Of a stretch of 64,000 nucleotides of DNA, positions 1 to 12,376 are shown one piece after another. Each line of letters opens with the position of its first letter. Positions within the stretch are counted from its first letter, which is position 1. Where the stretch lies: positions 3,906,001-3,970,000 of the forward strand of contig JAWZSP010000003.1 of assembly GCA_034401135.1 (NCBI GenBank), read 5' to 3'. The position numbers and the translations under genes are program-made. The notes below the pieces were generated by a model. That model was not told the DNA's origin. It worked only from the letters and a program-made list of their open reading frames with translations, and searched no databases. Source of the stretch: Volutella citrinella. Taxonomy: Eukaryota; Ascomycota; Sordariomycetes; Hypocreales; Nectriaceae.

Positions 1-2871
1 CGCGATTGCATCAACCACGCTGGTGCTGTTGCTGTGCGTGCTGGCCGCCATGAATGAGGACGGGTCGGTAACAACGGTGTTGTCGGTGTTTCCGGAGAGC
101 TGGTACTGGTGTCTGTAATGCCCACTGCCACGAGCTCGAGTACGGGGAGTCGTAATGTCGTTCCGGGGCAGCGGGGGCAGGCTCGGGCTCTCTGGCGCTT
201 CCGTCGAGGGCGAAAGCGGCGGCGATCGGCTCCCTTGCCTTCGCCCACGCTGGTTGCGAGGAAGGGCCGCAGCCGAGCGAACCTTTCGAATGCTGTTGAC
301 CCGGTAGTGACGGCCGGTGCCGCGGCGTCGGATGCTGTCGCCCCTAGTTGGGCTCCGCTGTCCGTCACTCGGCGCGCTGGCGCTAAAAGGCAGACGGCGA
401 GAGCTTGCTCGGGTTGGGATTGGGAAAGGCGGATTCTTCACCTCTGGGTTGCTAGGGCTTCGTGCGCGTCCTTGCTGACTGGCGATGCCGCTCTGGATCA
501 TAGCCGCCTTTCTCATGACACTCGCCCGGTTCGAAGACATGGCCGCCGGTGCCTTTTCGTAGGCTCGTCCTGATTTCACAGAAGCCATGCGAACAGCACC
601 CTCGCGATCGTCAAGCTTGAACGAGCTGTAGACTTCACTCGAGAATGGTTTCATCGACCCGCGTACACTATGTTTGACGGGAGCTTGCTCGGGTGAGGTT
701 GGGATAGTGCCATTAGTGCCCAGCGTTCCGTTTGAGCTGCGCTTCCCAGCGCGACCGGTCACTGACTTCGGCCTGCCGGGTGCAGACAGAGCCGTGCGAT
801 ATTCGGAATCGCTAAAGTCACCGTCTCCAAATTCATCTGCTTCATCAGAGCTGACTGCATCGAACCCTGCAAACAGGCTACTGAAACGATGAGGACGACG
901 CATTGGTGCCTTTTGATTGGAAAGGGGGCCATCATCGTTGTTTCCTGGGTAAACATCATGGAAGGTATCGCTTTCAGCAACTGAGATGGGCGATGAGGGT
1001 ATCTCTCCGTTGGTTTGGTTCCTCAGTCGTCGCGGGTTTCGAGGTGGAACATTGCCAGGAAGAGGTGTGAAGTGCTTCCCAGGGTCTTCAGGTGACACGG
1101 GGGTGGGAGGATTCGGAGAGTTTGGTCGAGAGGTGATGGAGGAAGGCTGGAGGTGGGGTGGAAGCAGAGCCAATCGTTTATCCGTCTGGATACCTTCTGT
1201 CTGAACTCCAGCGTCTGAAGTGTCGACAGGAACAGACAGGTTGACCTGGCAGCCAAAGTGTTTGAAGTGTTGAGGGAGGCGAGGCTCCCGGGGCGTGGTG
1301 GGCCGGCTCGTGGGAGGGTGGACACTGATGCTAGGAATGGCCAGTGGCGGTGGAGGGGGTGGGATGTAAGTTGGTGCAGGCGGTGCCATAGGTTCCGTTT
1401 GAGCAGATGAGGTGACCATGATCGGCTTCTTCACCTCTACAGGTGGAGGTGGAGGCGGAGGTGGCGGACGCGTTGGAGACTTCGGCGTCTTTGGGGGTGT
1501 CATGGGCTCGTCCATCGTTTGCGCAGCTGCCGAGACCATCAAAGTGCGTGGTGTCGGAGGCTCAATAGGCTGAGGGCGGTTGAGTTGCACACGCTTCCGA
1601 CGTTGGTTGGCCTCAATCTCGCCATCGCCTCGCGGTGAGCTCTCAACCTCGGGGGTCTTGACGCGCGAGACTGGAGGCTCGGGTGTCGAGGGCTTCGCAG
1701 GCAGCAACCTGGGCGACGGAGGTGGTGAGAATTGAACTCCGGTATCCGTATAGCTGATCTTTGGAGCAGGCTGTTCCTCCGCCCGTTCGTCCTCGCCTTC
1801 CAATGCCTCTAGGACTGCCTCGTTGAGCATCAGTTTTCCCCGAGCCACGCTTCCTGGCCTCCTCAGACTTTCCAAACTCTGGTTGCGGCGGTGCATCCGG
1901 TTCATCAAACTGTCGCGGCTGACATTTCGAGCATGCGCGTAAGCACCGTAGTGTGAAAGGGCGCTTTCACGCCCGTCGAAATCACTCTGCTCGTCCTCGT
2001 CGTCAAAGTTAAGCTCATCAGCGAGAGAATTGCCCATGTGCTTTCCGGCACCGGGACCGCTCATCACAGAGAACCGAACACTGTTAGTCATGCTCATAGA
2101 CCTCACGCTGGCGGCATCATTTTCCCGACCATTGTCATCCGCCTCGCTCTCATGGCCGGGAGCTGCGGAGCTCTGCGCCTCTTGCGCTGCTTGGAACGCA
2201 GCAACCTCATCCAGGACGACCTTGAGACGGCTTTCGGCAACATGAACTTTGCGCTCATATTTGCGCTTTTCGTCCTCCCAAGTGTCCTTCTCCTTGGCCC
2301 ACAGGTCATGAACCCTCTGCGAGTCATCCTCCTGCGCCCTCAGCTTCTTCTGAGAGGCCTCGAGCCGCTTCTTCACATCAGCAATCGATTCCACTGCATC
2401 ATCCCTTTCACGGGCGAGTTCGTTTAGGGCCGACGATGTTCCCCCTTCCAGGAGAGATAGTTGGCGCTTCAGCGATCGATTCTCCTTGGCAGTTGTTACT
2501 AAACTTTCTTGTGCCGTCTCTCTTTCCTGCTTCGTTGTCTGGAGGGCAGTTTCGAGTGATTCAATCTGCCTGAGCTTCTCGTCTTGGTCCCTTCGTAATG
2601 CTAGGATTTCTGATACTAGGTTGGCATGAAGGGTTGGCGTGAAACGTCGCGGGTCCAGGATGCTGATACTCTCATCTGTAGGCGAGCAATTAACAACCCG
2701 TTCATCGCTCGACAGGATTGGTATTGACATACCTTGGACCGGAGGCGTCACTGAACGCCGGGAGTTCTTTGAAGTCCGCGAGGGCGTTCGATATGGCGTG
2801 TCTTGAGGGGTAGGCAATGAGGTTGCAGCGGGACCGCTGAGGTACTCATCGTCTGTCTCCCAAGCACCCAT
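1..2871 (-). CDS. apsA: ApsA/Num1-type nuclear migration protein (N-terminal part, cut by window edge)
   Basis: A single open frame runs 957 codons from the ATG at 2871 to the window edge without a stop or a needed intron, so the C-terminus is missing. Residues about 85-235 are rich in Glu, Lys, Arg and Leu and should form a coiled coil, beginning with the segment FTPTLHANLVSEIL. After that the chain is low-complexity and Ser/Pro-rich, with proline runs near residues 470 and 500 and many SP/TP sites. In the ApsA/Num1/Mcp5 family this N-terminal coil is followed, far downstream, by a C-terminal PH domain that binds the cell cortex; that part would lie just outside the window. Family members anchor dynein or mitochondria at the cortex and position nuclei in hyphae and conidiophores. 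The family is recognised from the coil and the overall architecture. Because the PH domain is not visible, another PH-containing coiled-coil protein remains possible. Confidence 0.75.
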   Translation of the reverse strand, partial: MGAWETDDEYLSGPAATSLPTPQDTPYRTPSRTSKNSRRSVTPPVQGMSIPILSSDERVVNCSPTDESISILDPRRFTPTLHANLVSEILALRRDQDEKLRQIESLETALQTTKQERETAQESLVTTAKENRSLKRQLSLLEGGTSSALNELARERDDAVESIADVKKRLEASQKKLRAQEDDSQRVHDLWAKEKDTWEDEKRKYERKVHVAESRLKVVLDEVAAFQAAQEAQSSAAPGHESEADDNGRENDAASVRSMSMTNSVRFSVMSGPGAGKHMGNSLADELNFDDEDEQSDFDGRESALSHYGAYAHARNVSRDSLMNRMHRRNQSLESLRRPGSVARGKLMLNEAVLEALEGEDERAEEQPAPKISYTDTGVQFSPPPSPRLLPAKPSTPEPPVSRVKTPEVESSPRGDGEIEANQRRKRVQLNRPQPIEPPTPRTLMVSAAAQTMDEPMTPPKTPKSPTRPPPPPPPPPVEVKKPIMVTSSAQTEPMAPPAPTYIPPPPPPLAIPSISVHPPTSRPTTPREPRLPQHFKHFGCQVNLSVPVDTSDAGVQTEGIQTDKRLALLPPHLQPSSITSRPNSPNPPTPVSPEDPGKHFTPLPGNVPPRNPRRLRNQTNGEIPSSPISVAESDTFHDVYPGNNDDGPLSNQKAPMRRPHRFSSLFAGFDAVSSDEADEFGDGDFSDSEYRTALSAPGRPKSVTGRAGKRSSNGTLGTNGTIPTSPEQAPVKHSVRGSMKPFSSEVYSSFKLDDREGAVRMASVKSGRAYEKAPAAMSSNRASVMRKAAMIQSGIASQQGRARSPSNPEVKNPPFPIPTRASSRRLPFSASAPSDGQRSPTRGDSIRRRGTGRHYRVNSIRKVRSAAALPRNQRGRRQGSRSPPLSPSTEAPESPSLPPLPRNDITTPRTRARGSGHYRHQYQLSGNTDNTVVTDPSSFMAASTHSNSTSVVDAIA

Positions 2872-5800
2872 CTTGAGTGATATTTGCAACAACGTACACT
2901 CGGAAAGTCGGTGGTCAGTACGAGACTCTTTATGTGTTCTGGTGAGACATCAGCCCCCCAATATAGTAGGTGTCGAGGACCGCAGTGTCGGCAGCGGGGA
3001 CACTCCGCAGGTCAAAGCACCCGATGCCTTGCTACGAATATCCCTGCACTTGAAACTGGGAGAACCGGAAGCACCACAGAAATGAAGCCGTTGAACAGCC
3101 GTTACATCAATGAACCTGTACTCGTGGCGAATGTCAGCCATCGCAAAAAGCAACATGGGCATCAAGCGCGCACAAGGATTCCCAGGCGGAAAGTTGCATG
3201 CGGGGTACGGGCCGACTTACAGCAATGGACCCTCAAGACGAAAAACGTGAAACGCGAAATATGCTTGTATATGCGCGCTGAACTGTACAACAGCTGGTTT
3301 TCGTGGCCGATTGTTGCCGATTTTTTTTTATGTTCCGTGAGTTGGCTCGAGTATCGACTTGTACAGAAACACCGAGGAAAACAAACAGGTGTGTCAATAG
3401 AGGAAATCGTATAGATAGAAAGAGTGTGTCCCAGGTTCGGTAGCAGTGCTACTGGCGGACTGGACGTGATTCAAGCTCGGGTCGATGGGTCAACCAGTCG
3501 GTGGGGGAGAGCTGGGTTCTGGGGGCGAAACTTGGTTATTGAGAACTGAACTTGAGGGTCGATCTGATCGATCCAGTGCGGATGGTGTGCTAGGAGGCTG
3601 GTGTTAGCACCTCGCGCACAGGTCAATGGCTGGCAGGAGTTGGCGGTTGCTGCGCTGCCAGAGATGGATCTCAGTTGCGACAAGAAGGCTGGTTGTCGCA
3701 CCAGAGCTGGAGGTGCACAGCGCACAGAGGTCGGCTTCACTCACAGGAAAGTTGAGTAGTCGTACTAGGCACCTTTACAATCCAACCTCGTTGCTCACGG
3801 ACGTCGTAGCAGTCGGTGCGTCGTCATTTCGAGCCAAGGCCGTCGTAGTGGTGTTGAAGAAAGCGATTGAGATGCAGTCGTGGACAGCGGCAAACAAATA
3901 GAAACGCAAGACCAGCACCAGCACCAGTCCGGGCCGAGACAAAAAGGAGACGTTCGAGCGATGCGAATGAGCAAGAATCGAGGGGGATGAGGAGAGATTG
4001 CAGTCAATGGGAAGTACAACGAGGAGAGAGCGAGAGCAGGAGCTACAGCTACAGCAGCCGCAAAGCGATCAGAGCATCCGTCGACGGCGCACGGGTGCAG
4101 TGGCCAGGACCCTGTTATGTATGTCTCCACTCACTTGACATTCGCCAGCATAGACAACGACAGCTGGGGAACATCAGTGTGTGGCAACGAGAGGAGAGAC
4201 CAAGCCCAGGTGCCGTCATGGCCATTCATCATGAGGTACGTACCGGCAGCGGCCTCGACTAGGGTCGTGATGGGGGGAGGGGATGAGATGGGGGCGCACG
4301 CACCAGACCAGGGCCGCGAGTGGGTGGAGCAGGGCCGGCGACCCGAGAAGACGGCCATGGCTGATTTGATTAAGGGTTGACGAGGCTTGAGCCTTGACGA
4401 AAGCAGGGCCAGAAAAGGAGACGCGGACATTTGAAGGCGTCGCGGTGGGCTTAGAGCCTTGGACGCGGCACAAGCTGACTTCAGACTCGGGACTCCGACT
4501 TACACACGGCACACGCCGAGAGAGACAAGTGGCGGATATGCCATCCAACCGCGTCGCCCATGGCCGGGTCTGTCGAGACGTGTGGTTTCTGATCGGGACG
4601 CCGATTTGGGGGTTCAAGCCGCTCACTGGCTCTCGCGCTCACGCCCAAGGCCGGCCGATGGCAGAGGGCCCAGTTGACATGACCAGGGGCTTCATTGTTG
4701 TTGTGGTTCGCCCGGCCAGGCCTGACCCCAACAGGCCTAGTGTCTCCGATAGCCACTGCCAGGGACGCTTTGGGCCGTGGTTACGTAGAAACAACGAGGC
4801 TTTCGGGCTTGGGTGGGATTTGTCGAGGTAGCCAAGAGGTCCAGCCATGGGCCCTTGCATGCCGACATGCTTGCGCGGGCGCAGAATTGGCAGGACCGGC
4901 CTCGAGTTATCTGGATGGAGATGTCAATCATGGCGATGATCAGGAGGGCATTGGCCGACGCCTCCTTCGCGACCACAACACGACGGGGGACCCTTTACCT
5001 TCCTTCTGATCAGTCCAAGGACCAAGCGCGGGACGCGCTGATACTCCTAATTGGAGTAATATACATGGCACTGAGAGCTCAGTTGGCCCTCAACCGCGCC
5101 AGCTCCGACGTACATAATGCTTGGCCTGGCTGGAGGTCACCCGAGTGGGGAAGTTGAAACGGCATTAGCGAGTAATTTTAGAGGGCCGGGTGCCTGAGGT
5201 TGGCCGCGGCGCCAGCCTACCACCCCCCCCTGGGCTGTTTTCCGCTCCCGGGCAAGCGCGCTCGACCCCCTAGCCGGCCTGGTCTAAGCTCCGGAGAGTG
5301 CACGGTGCTGAACGTCGTCCTGTCCCGTAATACCGAGTGGTTGCACCGGGCCAGATGACAATGCCCCGGCCCTCTGGGGCTTGTAATTTCCTCTTGGATG
5401 ATCCCACCCGAACGGCACGACCATGACTTACTGCTCTTAGTGTGTGCTGCTAGTGCCTACCTGCGTACGTACTAATTACCTGCTTGCCAGGCTCTCTGGT
5501 CATTATCTGGAAGGTGCCGGATGTGGTTGTCGGGTGGTGGTGGCGGTGGTGGCAGGAAGGAGCGGTGATGTACAACGAAGCCTCAGCAGACGCAAGTAAA
5601 AAAAACCTTCATTTGTTCCTTTTCTCGCGACCAACCAAGATGATGAGGTTCCATCGCAGCATGAGAAACACCGGGGGATGCAATCAAGCAGTTCCAGCCG
5701 AGGCAGGCAGATGCACACTGCTCAAGGATGCTGCTCCCACTATTACTACTACTGCGCACACTTTGTGATGGCCCTTGGCCTGTCTTGCCGAGATGCTTCT

Positions 5801-8800
5801 GCTGGTCCACTTATTTACTTTTGTCATCCTGGATCCCTGTGCAAGGGAACTACGGCGAAAACAGCTTCCCCGCTGCACATGGCGGGCCAACATGGGAACT
5901 CCCTGCTGGCGGAGCCTATCCTTCCAACACCAGACTCCCTCTATTCGACGTCTCCCCGATGTGGCCTGAGGCGAACTGAAAGCGGGATGCCCACGAGGCC
6001 AACATCAGCTCATCCAATTACGATTGTTTTTGGTGATCGGGCTCGCCTTTGAAGGGAAAACTCTTCCCGCAATCCTCATGTCCCACAAGCTTCCCCATTA
6101 CCATTATCGTGCTAATCCAAGAGCGAGCTACTGAGCTCCATCAGAGAGCAGAAGCGAGAACGCTAGACACCGAGAGCCTGGGACTCGGCAGCCCTCGTCA
6201 TGCATCACATACCAAGTTTTCCCAGGATTTTCGGCCATCTGCGAGCACGAATTCACAAATACGCCTCGCTTCTAATTAGTCGCAAAGCCCAGCTCGGCTG
6301 GGCCCTGTGTATCATATTCAAACTGCGCCTATAGTTCGCACGAGGCCGACGCTGGGGAGGTAGTTCGGCTGTACATAGTAAGTGATGACCACCTCTCCAA
6401 TTCAGATGTTTGTCCGTGATGTGATGTGATCAGGCGCAGGAGTGTGCCTACTGTCACAGAGCACGATGTTACTGTCAGGGGATCCAAGAGGCTCACAGAT
6501 TAAACAACCCGACTCCCAATGCAACCCCGTCACAGTTCCGAGCTGGCCTGACCCTGACCCCTGTCCTTGACTGCTGTCTTTATGCTTTGGCGAAGCACAA
6601 CATATTGTGCGCCATTGCTGCGCATCGACATGAATAATTGAGGAGAAAACTGACAGGTTGAGTCAGAAACGGCGCGTACAACAGTTGTCGATGAACCCAT
6701 TGATGAATTAGACTCATGTCATGTCGTTGCACATTCAGCCAATGCACCCTGGCTCGCATCAATTGTCGCAGATGAATGCCACTCAGACTTTCATGCACGC
6801 AAGGCCCAGGTGCCTATGCAAATTCGGTTATCACCCAGGACCCCAGATGGCGCCCGCAGCCCGCTTCCCTATTTACATGGCCGCCCTCTTCTCCACCCAT
6901 AATCTTCAACGCTCACAGAGCGGAAAGGGGGCATATCCCTGAGTATAACACTCACAAATACTACGGATTGCCAATTATACTAATCATTAGACTACGGCCG
7001 AGAAGCTTAGTCGTCCGGCGTTCGGCAGTGATTTTCTGGAGCCCAAACTGTCAGCCATGGGTGACGATGTCATCGGGAATTAATTATCCAGTCTTGATGC
7101 GGAAGCAAACGATCAGGATCAGTGAATAACGTACGGGGTGCTACGGCCCATTCGACATACGTCCCACTGCCTGTCAGCCCTCCCTACACACCTACTGCAC
7201 ACGCACAACATGCAGCACAACATGACTCTTGTCTCGCACTAAGACATAGCATTCCTTCATCCGCACCAACTACGAATTATCAACGGGAAGTTGGGGCCTA
7301 ATAGAGCCTACAACTCACATGTGCAATCGGCAGGCCTGGTGTGCTAGAGGCCCACTGGCTACAGGCATCACCGGCGATCCGACCCTTCCGAGGCCGTAAC
7401 CCGGTCATCACAGTGATGGCCTCGGCATCAGCGAGAAGATCTCTCGGCCCAGGGCAGTTCGGCGACAGGCTGCTCCGTAATGGCGACGATAATTGAGCAA
7501 GAAGGCTTCAGATCGTCACACCGCTGGCGCCTCAATACGCATCGTGCGAACTTAGCTCCGGGGCGGCGCCACTGGTTCCCGCTTCACCTTCAGCCCGACC
7601 CGACCATTGGCCGCTCACTAAAGGGGCGGGCCGTGCGGCATCAGAGCAGAAGCAATTCTTTATTTCAGTTGAGTGCCTAAGGTCCCAAGTGCCCTCAGCG
7701 TTCACCGCGCCATTTCTTGGTGGCCATTCCCGAAGTGCTGGAGCGCACCGTCCGGCGACTTGTTAGTTCAGTTTGTCCCGTCTGGAGATGGATCGGCGAG
7801 CGCGTACGTAGTGGACAGGCCGCATGCAAGCCGACGCTAATAATCATGAGACTATTGTTTCTTTTGCTGGGCCAGACGGACAGTCGGACACGAGCAGGTC
7901 TTGCGTCCTACCAGCCTCCGACCAACCAGTGCCAGTCTAGCCTGGCTTGCTTGTTGGTTCTTGGAGCACACTTCTCATGTCCATGAAACAGACGGCTCCC
8001 AGCCATGCCCTTGTCACTGCTGGAGAGGCGCTTTCTGCCGCAACTACCACGCTAGTGCCACATCCCGAGGTGTCGCACGGCCAATCCTCGCACTGGTCAA
8101 GGCGTAGATGCCGTTGTCCCCGTGGCCTTAATTACGTCTGTACGAAATCGTGGGCTCTGGTACCGCAGCCACTATTGTCGCGGACTGTGGGGGGAGGCCG
8201 CTCGCTGGGAGGGGAGCTCATCCTTAAGGCTCGGCTTCCCTGTGGTCTGCTAGAATTGTGGACAATCCGGGACTGAAAAGGCCAACACGAGGCTTTCCGC
8301 CGGTCTGGAGGATCTCTACCTCGCGTCGAGCTGTCGGCCCCTCGGATGGTGTTGTCGACTCCGCATCTCCACCAGTGGCTTTTTGTCAACGGCCCTTTGG
8401 CGAATTGCATGTAGGCTTGTGCCACAAATGGAGCAACAGAAAAAGCAAGGAAAAAAGTATCAACCACAACATCCCCTTTCTTTGCTGGGCGGCTCCCGTA
8501 TTCGAGGGTGGGTATCCTTCGTTTCCCCCTTTGTCTTGTTTGAATGGCCCCAGGGACGTAATTGTAAATTTTGCGTCTCTATACGGCTGTACTACATATT
8601 ACACGTTCAACAATGAGAAAGACCAGTTTCCATGTAACAAGAGCGGCCTTCCCTCGACATTTGGCTGTCTCCCCTCGCCCCCAAAATAGGAGAAGGCGCG
8701 CCAGGCACAATGCAGGCTTTCTGGCTGAATGCCCAAGCGATGTCATGGGATTTCAGAAGGCGAAAACAATTGCTTGACCATCGGAACATGAAACAATAAT

Positions 8801-9540
8801 GGAGATGTGCGAATGTATCCTGATCCTGCAAGCTTCGGGGTCCACCCTGAACGTAACGCGACGCAGAAGCAATTCAGGATGATGTTGCTGGAGTACCCTG
8901 GAATCTTACCACTCACATGGCGCCGCCCCATGGCAAGTTGGCTGGCCATGAAAAGGCTACTAAGCTGATCTTGTATCGCCTTGATCATCGGGATTCAGGA
9001 CAGAGGCCGAGTCAAAGATTGCCGAACAGCGCAATATGGTGAGTAGGCTTCTGTTGACGTTGGTTCTCAGCAGTAGCGAGCAAGATTCGGATTCCACCTA
9101 TGCGTAGCTCTCCATCCAAACATAAGAAATGTTGTCATCAATCATATCTTGAACATAACAGTTTCGTTATTGAAGCGGCGAAAAGGACCAGGAGAAGAGG
9201 TTATTCTTCCCCAAACTGGACCTTGGAAATATCTTCCTCCCTGAGAGTGGTGCGACCAGACATTGGTTTTATGAGCTGAACCATCTTTCATCGCAATGAT
9301 ACACGCAGCTCCCGGGCCCTCCCTCATGAGACTCGTCTACAGCAGTTTCCTCCACCTCATAAACATGCCCAGTTTAGATTGCTTCACATCTCTGCTTTCC
9401 AGGGCAGGTGTCTCCATATCACATCACTTGTTCAAGTCGAGAAGTGGATGACATTGTCTTGCTTTGTACACCCTCAATATGCCAAATAATAGGCAATTTG
9501 TGTATTTCCCAATATTTACATGACCTATCAAGCATCCGAA
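2872..9540. other. 6.7 kb gene-free interval upstream of apsA
   Basis: This lies between the apsA start and the 3' end of the next minus-strand gene. Many short ORFs occur on both strands, but none has recognisable motifs, consistent codon bias or splice-linked partners. The apsA promoter and leader should lie in the first 1-2 kb; around 3900-4100 the sequence is purine/CAG-rich. From about 6000 to 9540 the DNA is more AT-rich. A TGAGTCA site is at 6659-6665. No RNA gene or mobile element was recognised. Confidence 0.6.
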
Positions 9541-10875
9541 TCAAGATTCTCCCAATCCTCCCACCTTTTTATCCACCGAGATTGAGTACTTATTCAAGCT
9601 TTCATACCATTGGATAACGCTACCCACCTGCGCAACATGAGCAAGAGCCTCAACGGAGTAACAAGATGGGTCAATGACTTACCAGGAAAGACCACGAGCC
9701 TATGAAGCTCGAGAGATTGAGCGCATAAACAAGCTGCGGGTTTGATCTTCCAAATCCCAATGCACCGCAGAGCGTGAAGCCAATCGCCCCTATCAGGTTC
9801 CAAAAGCCAACATGCCAACCCAGCACGCCGGGCGCCGGTATATACCAACGAGGCTGGACCTCGAGCATGAATAGAGTGCCGGAGATGACGAACCCAAGGC
9901 CTCCAACCACCTGCGTGGCCCAGAAGACCCCATCCTCGGCCCCCGGCGAGAGTTTGTCTTGGAGTGGAGGGAGGGAGGTGATGCCCGCGATCCAGAAGAT
10001 GGTCGCGCCTATCATTTGTGACAAACAGGCGAGGAACCCAATTTCTCGGAAATAATGCGTTCTCAGCTCATACCATGATGGCCACCATGACCACTGGCGC
10101 TCCCTGGGCGAAGTGACGTCCTCCGTAGGATCGACTGCCTGGCTGTGGGCATCAGCAGCCGCTTTGACGAATGTTGTCGTCTGAGCGTGTGAGTGACGAC
10201 ATGATTTAGATGAGTGCTGGCGCAAGATGCCATCAATGGAGCCTTCGACCGCCCATCCAAAACAGTCGGCTCGATGCTCATTCACAGCCTCGAGCATGAG
10301 CAGGACTGATCCCACCTCGAACACAGTCGCACCAACACAGGCCGTGACACCGCTTGCCCAGGTCGTTTCTCCCGAAAACTCGGTGGAAGGGTCGTGTAAA
10401 GGGAGCCAAGCGAAGAAGCCATTCATGACCCATATGACAGATCCTGGACGTTGTCAGCACCCCGTTCGGATACAGCATGAGGTAGAGCAGACAGACCTAT
10501 GGTGAACACAAATGCTACGTCATAAGATACGTCCCACACAGGATACCTCACGAATAGCTTCGCGATCCCTCTCAGAACTTGCTTCCATTCACTGGTTATC
10601 GCAAGTCCCTTGGTAGCTGGGTGTTCACTTGGGTGACGGTCAAGAGCGAGGTGATGTCGTCCTTTGCGATTGTCCCGGCTCCGCCAGACATACGCAATCC
10701 TAGGCGGCGTTTCCGTCTCCAAAGGCGAAGGCTCTGCAGCCCCATCGCGAGATGACGAGCTTGATTTGTTCTTGGTAATCAGGTATCGCCTCGTGGGATT
10801 GAGAAACTTGAAGGGCCCATCGCTGTGGTCTGCCTGGTAGTGGTGGCCGAGGAAATGACTCTGAGACTTGGGCAT
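9541..10875 (-). CDS. Fungal integral membrane protein of unknown function, six predicted helices
   Basis: Three exons: 10875-10497, 10443-9683 and 9627-9541, giving 408 residues. The introns are 53 and 55 bp, with GT/AG ends and CTGAC-like branch sites. The N-terminal ~115 residues are polar. Six hydrophobic segments follow, the first near residues 118-140 and spanning intron 1. Between helices 2 and 3 is a hydrophilic loop rich in His and Ser. The last exon supplies a short tail with the motif VGSVIQWYESL, completing the sixth helix, so the uninterrupted ORF that stops at 9671 is not the true end. I recognise the general fold as a family common in filamentous fungi but know no function for it. 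It lies head-to-head with the dehalogenase gene, with 694 bp between the starts. Exon joins keep frame throughout, so the gene model is more certain than its role. Confidence 0.85.
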
Positions 10876-11569
10876 GACTAGTAGTAGGACGGCGGCGGCA
10901 CAGCAGGGCGGACGGGGCGACGATACCTACTGCATGGAAGTCGTCCTGCGGTCTGTTGTTTGATGGATGGCGGGGATTTCGAGTAGCAGAGTCAAATTAG
11001 GTTGAAGCTGGTATTTGGCTGTGGTTGCTAGCTTGGCTGAATAACAAGGTATGTGCACGCCACCCTTGCACCGGGGATGCCGTGATCCAACGCCACACAG
11101 ATGAGGCCTATTTTGCATCACTGAAACCAGAATCATCCTTGCGATGTTTGCTTGTCAGCATTTGTAAAGGCCATGGGCAGAGCAGGCGACGACGCTACAG
11201 TGCCCAAAACGGCGAAATGCTGTGTCGGTCCCTGATTTGCGGCCGACTCTGCACGGTCGCTTGTACGGCTGTCGCTTGAAGGTCCTGAGTCAAGCCAGAA
11301 ATTTGAAGTCGCCCGCGATCTCTCAAGACAGAACGACTGGAATGCGCCCCCCGCATGAAGTCTGGAGATGGACTTGCCCAGAGCGACGACACGAATGATT
11401 GAGCGGTTGCGTCACATCATGTGACCCGTCACTTCGGTAGTCGGCAACCTCCCGTCTCAACCTCGGGCCGCCCAGCTCTAAAGTAGTCGCCCATCAAGTA
11501 CTAATTTAGTAGGTAGAGGCGCAGACCGTCCGTACAAGAGCCGTCAGTTTAAAACCAACCTCACTCGAA
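10876..11569. promoter_or_regulatory. Bidirectional promoter region, membrane protein / dehalogenase
   Basis: This 694 bp interval separates two divergent starts and must contain both promoters. It contains a TGAGTCA at 11286-11292, 278 bp upstream of the dehalogenase start. No clear TATA box was seen. A short uncoupled leader intron on the membrane-protein side is possible but cannot be supported. Confidence 0.55.
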
Positions 11570-12376
11570 ATGTCGCCCAGCAAGATCTCGCCAATGACCA
11601 AAGTCAAAGCCCTGGCCTTTGACGTGCTCGGAACCGTCGTCGACTGGCGAGGAGGTGTCACCGAGGAGCTCCAGTTGCGGGCCTTTCGGAAGTTGTCGTC
11701 AACTAGTATATCGCAACCACTCCAGCTGCGTCTGCAGTCCATGACCGAAGACGACTGGGGCCGCTTTGCCCATGAGTGGCACGGCACATACGGCGCATTT
11801 ACGAACAGCTTCGACCCGGAAAGGGACGCGTGGAAAACTGTCGACCAACAAAACTATGACAGCTTGGTGTCGCTGCTAGATGCCTGGGGGCTCGGTGGTC
11901 TGTTCCAAGACTTTGAGCTGAAGTCTCTCAGCCTTGTCTGGCACCGCCTGGCCCCTTGGCCTGATTCTTCCGATGGCTTGCGCAAACTGGGCAAGTCATA
12001 CATCACGAGTACGCTCTCCAACGGCAACTCGGAGCTCCTCCGTGACCTGGGCGACTATGGGAGCCTCGACTTTCAAAAGCTGTTGTGTGCCGAGACTTTC
12101 CACGCCTACAAGCCAAGTCCAGCAGTCTACCTTGGTGCCGCGAGGGAGCTTGGCGTCGAACCCCATGAGCTGGCCTTGGTGGCGGCTCATCTCAAGGACC
12201 TCGAGGCGGCAAGATCATGTGGCTTGAGGACCATATACGTGGAGAGACCTCGAGAGGAGGCCTGGGAGAAGACGGATGAAAGGTACCAAGCAGCCAAGGA
12301 ATGGGTAGACATCTGGATCGCGGAGGATGATGACGGCTTCGAGGCTCTAGCCAATAAATTACAGGAAAACGCGTAG
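11570..12376 (+). CDS. Type II 2-haloacid dehalogenase (HAD superfamily hydrolase)
   Basis: One intronless frame of 268 residues. The HAD motifs are all present. The nucleophile is Asp18 in FDVLGT. Motif II is the Ser of SNGN. Motif III is the Lys of YKPSP, with the conserved Tyr three residues further on in PAVY. Motif IV-like is AAHLKDLEAA, where the usual Ser/Asn positions are shifted but the acidic Asp is kept. This pattern and the length fit the S-2-haloacid dehalogenase branch, which removes halide from short 2-haloacids through an aspartyl ester, rather than phosphatases with a DxDx(T/V) motif. Fungal members are rarely tested, so the natural substrate may differ. A second Met at residue 9 could also serve as start; the first is chosen because it begins the open frame and has A at -3. 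The protein has no signal peptide and is probably cytosolic. Confidence 0.88.
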   Translation: MSPSKISPMTKVKALAFDVLGTVVDWRGGVTEELQLRAFRKLSSTSISQPLQLRLQSMTEDDWGRFAHEWHGTYGAFTNSFDPERDAWKTVDQQNYDSLVSLLDAWGLGGLFQDFELKSLSLVWHRLAPWPDSSDGLRKLGKSYITSTLSNGNSELLRDLGDYGSLDFQKLLCAETFHAYKPSPAVYLGAARELGVEPHELALVAAHLKDLEAARSCGLRTIYVERPREEAWEKTDERYQAAKEWVDIWIAEDDDGFEALANKLQENA

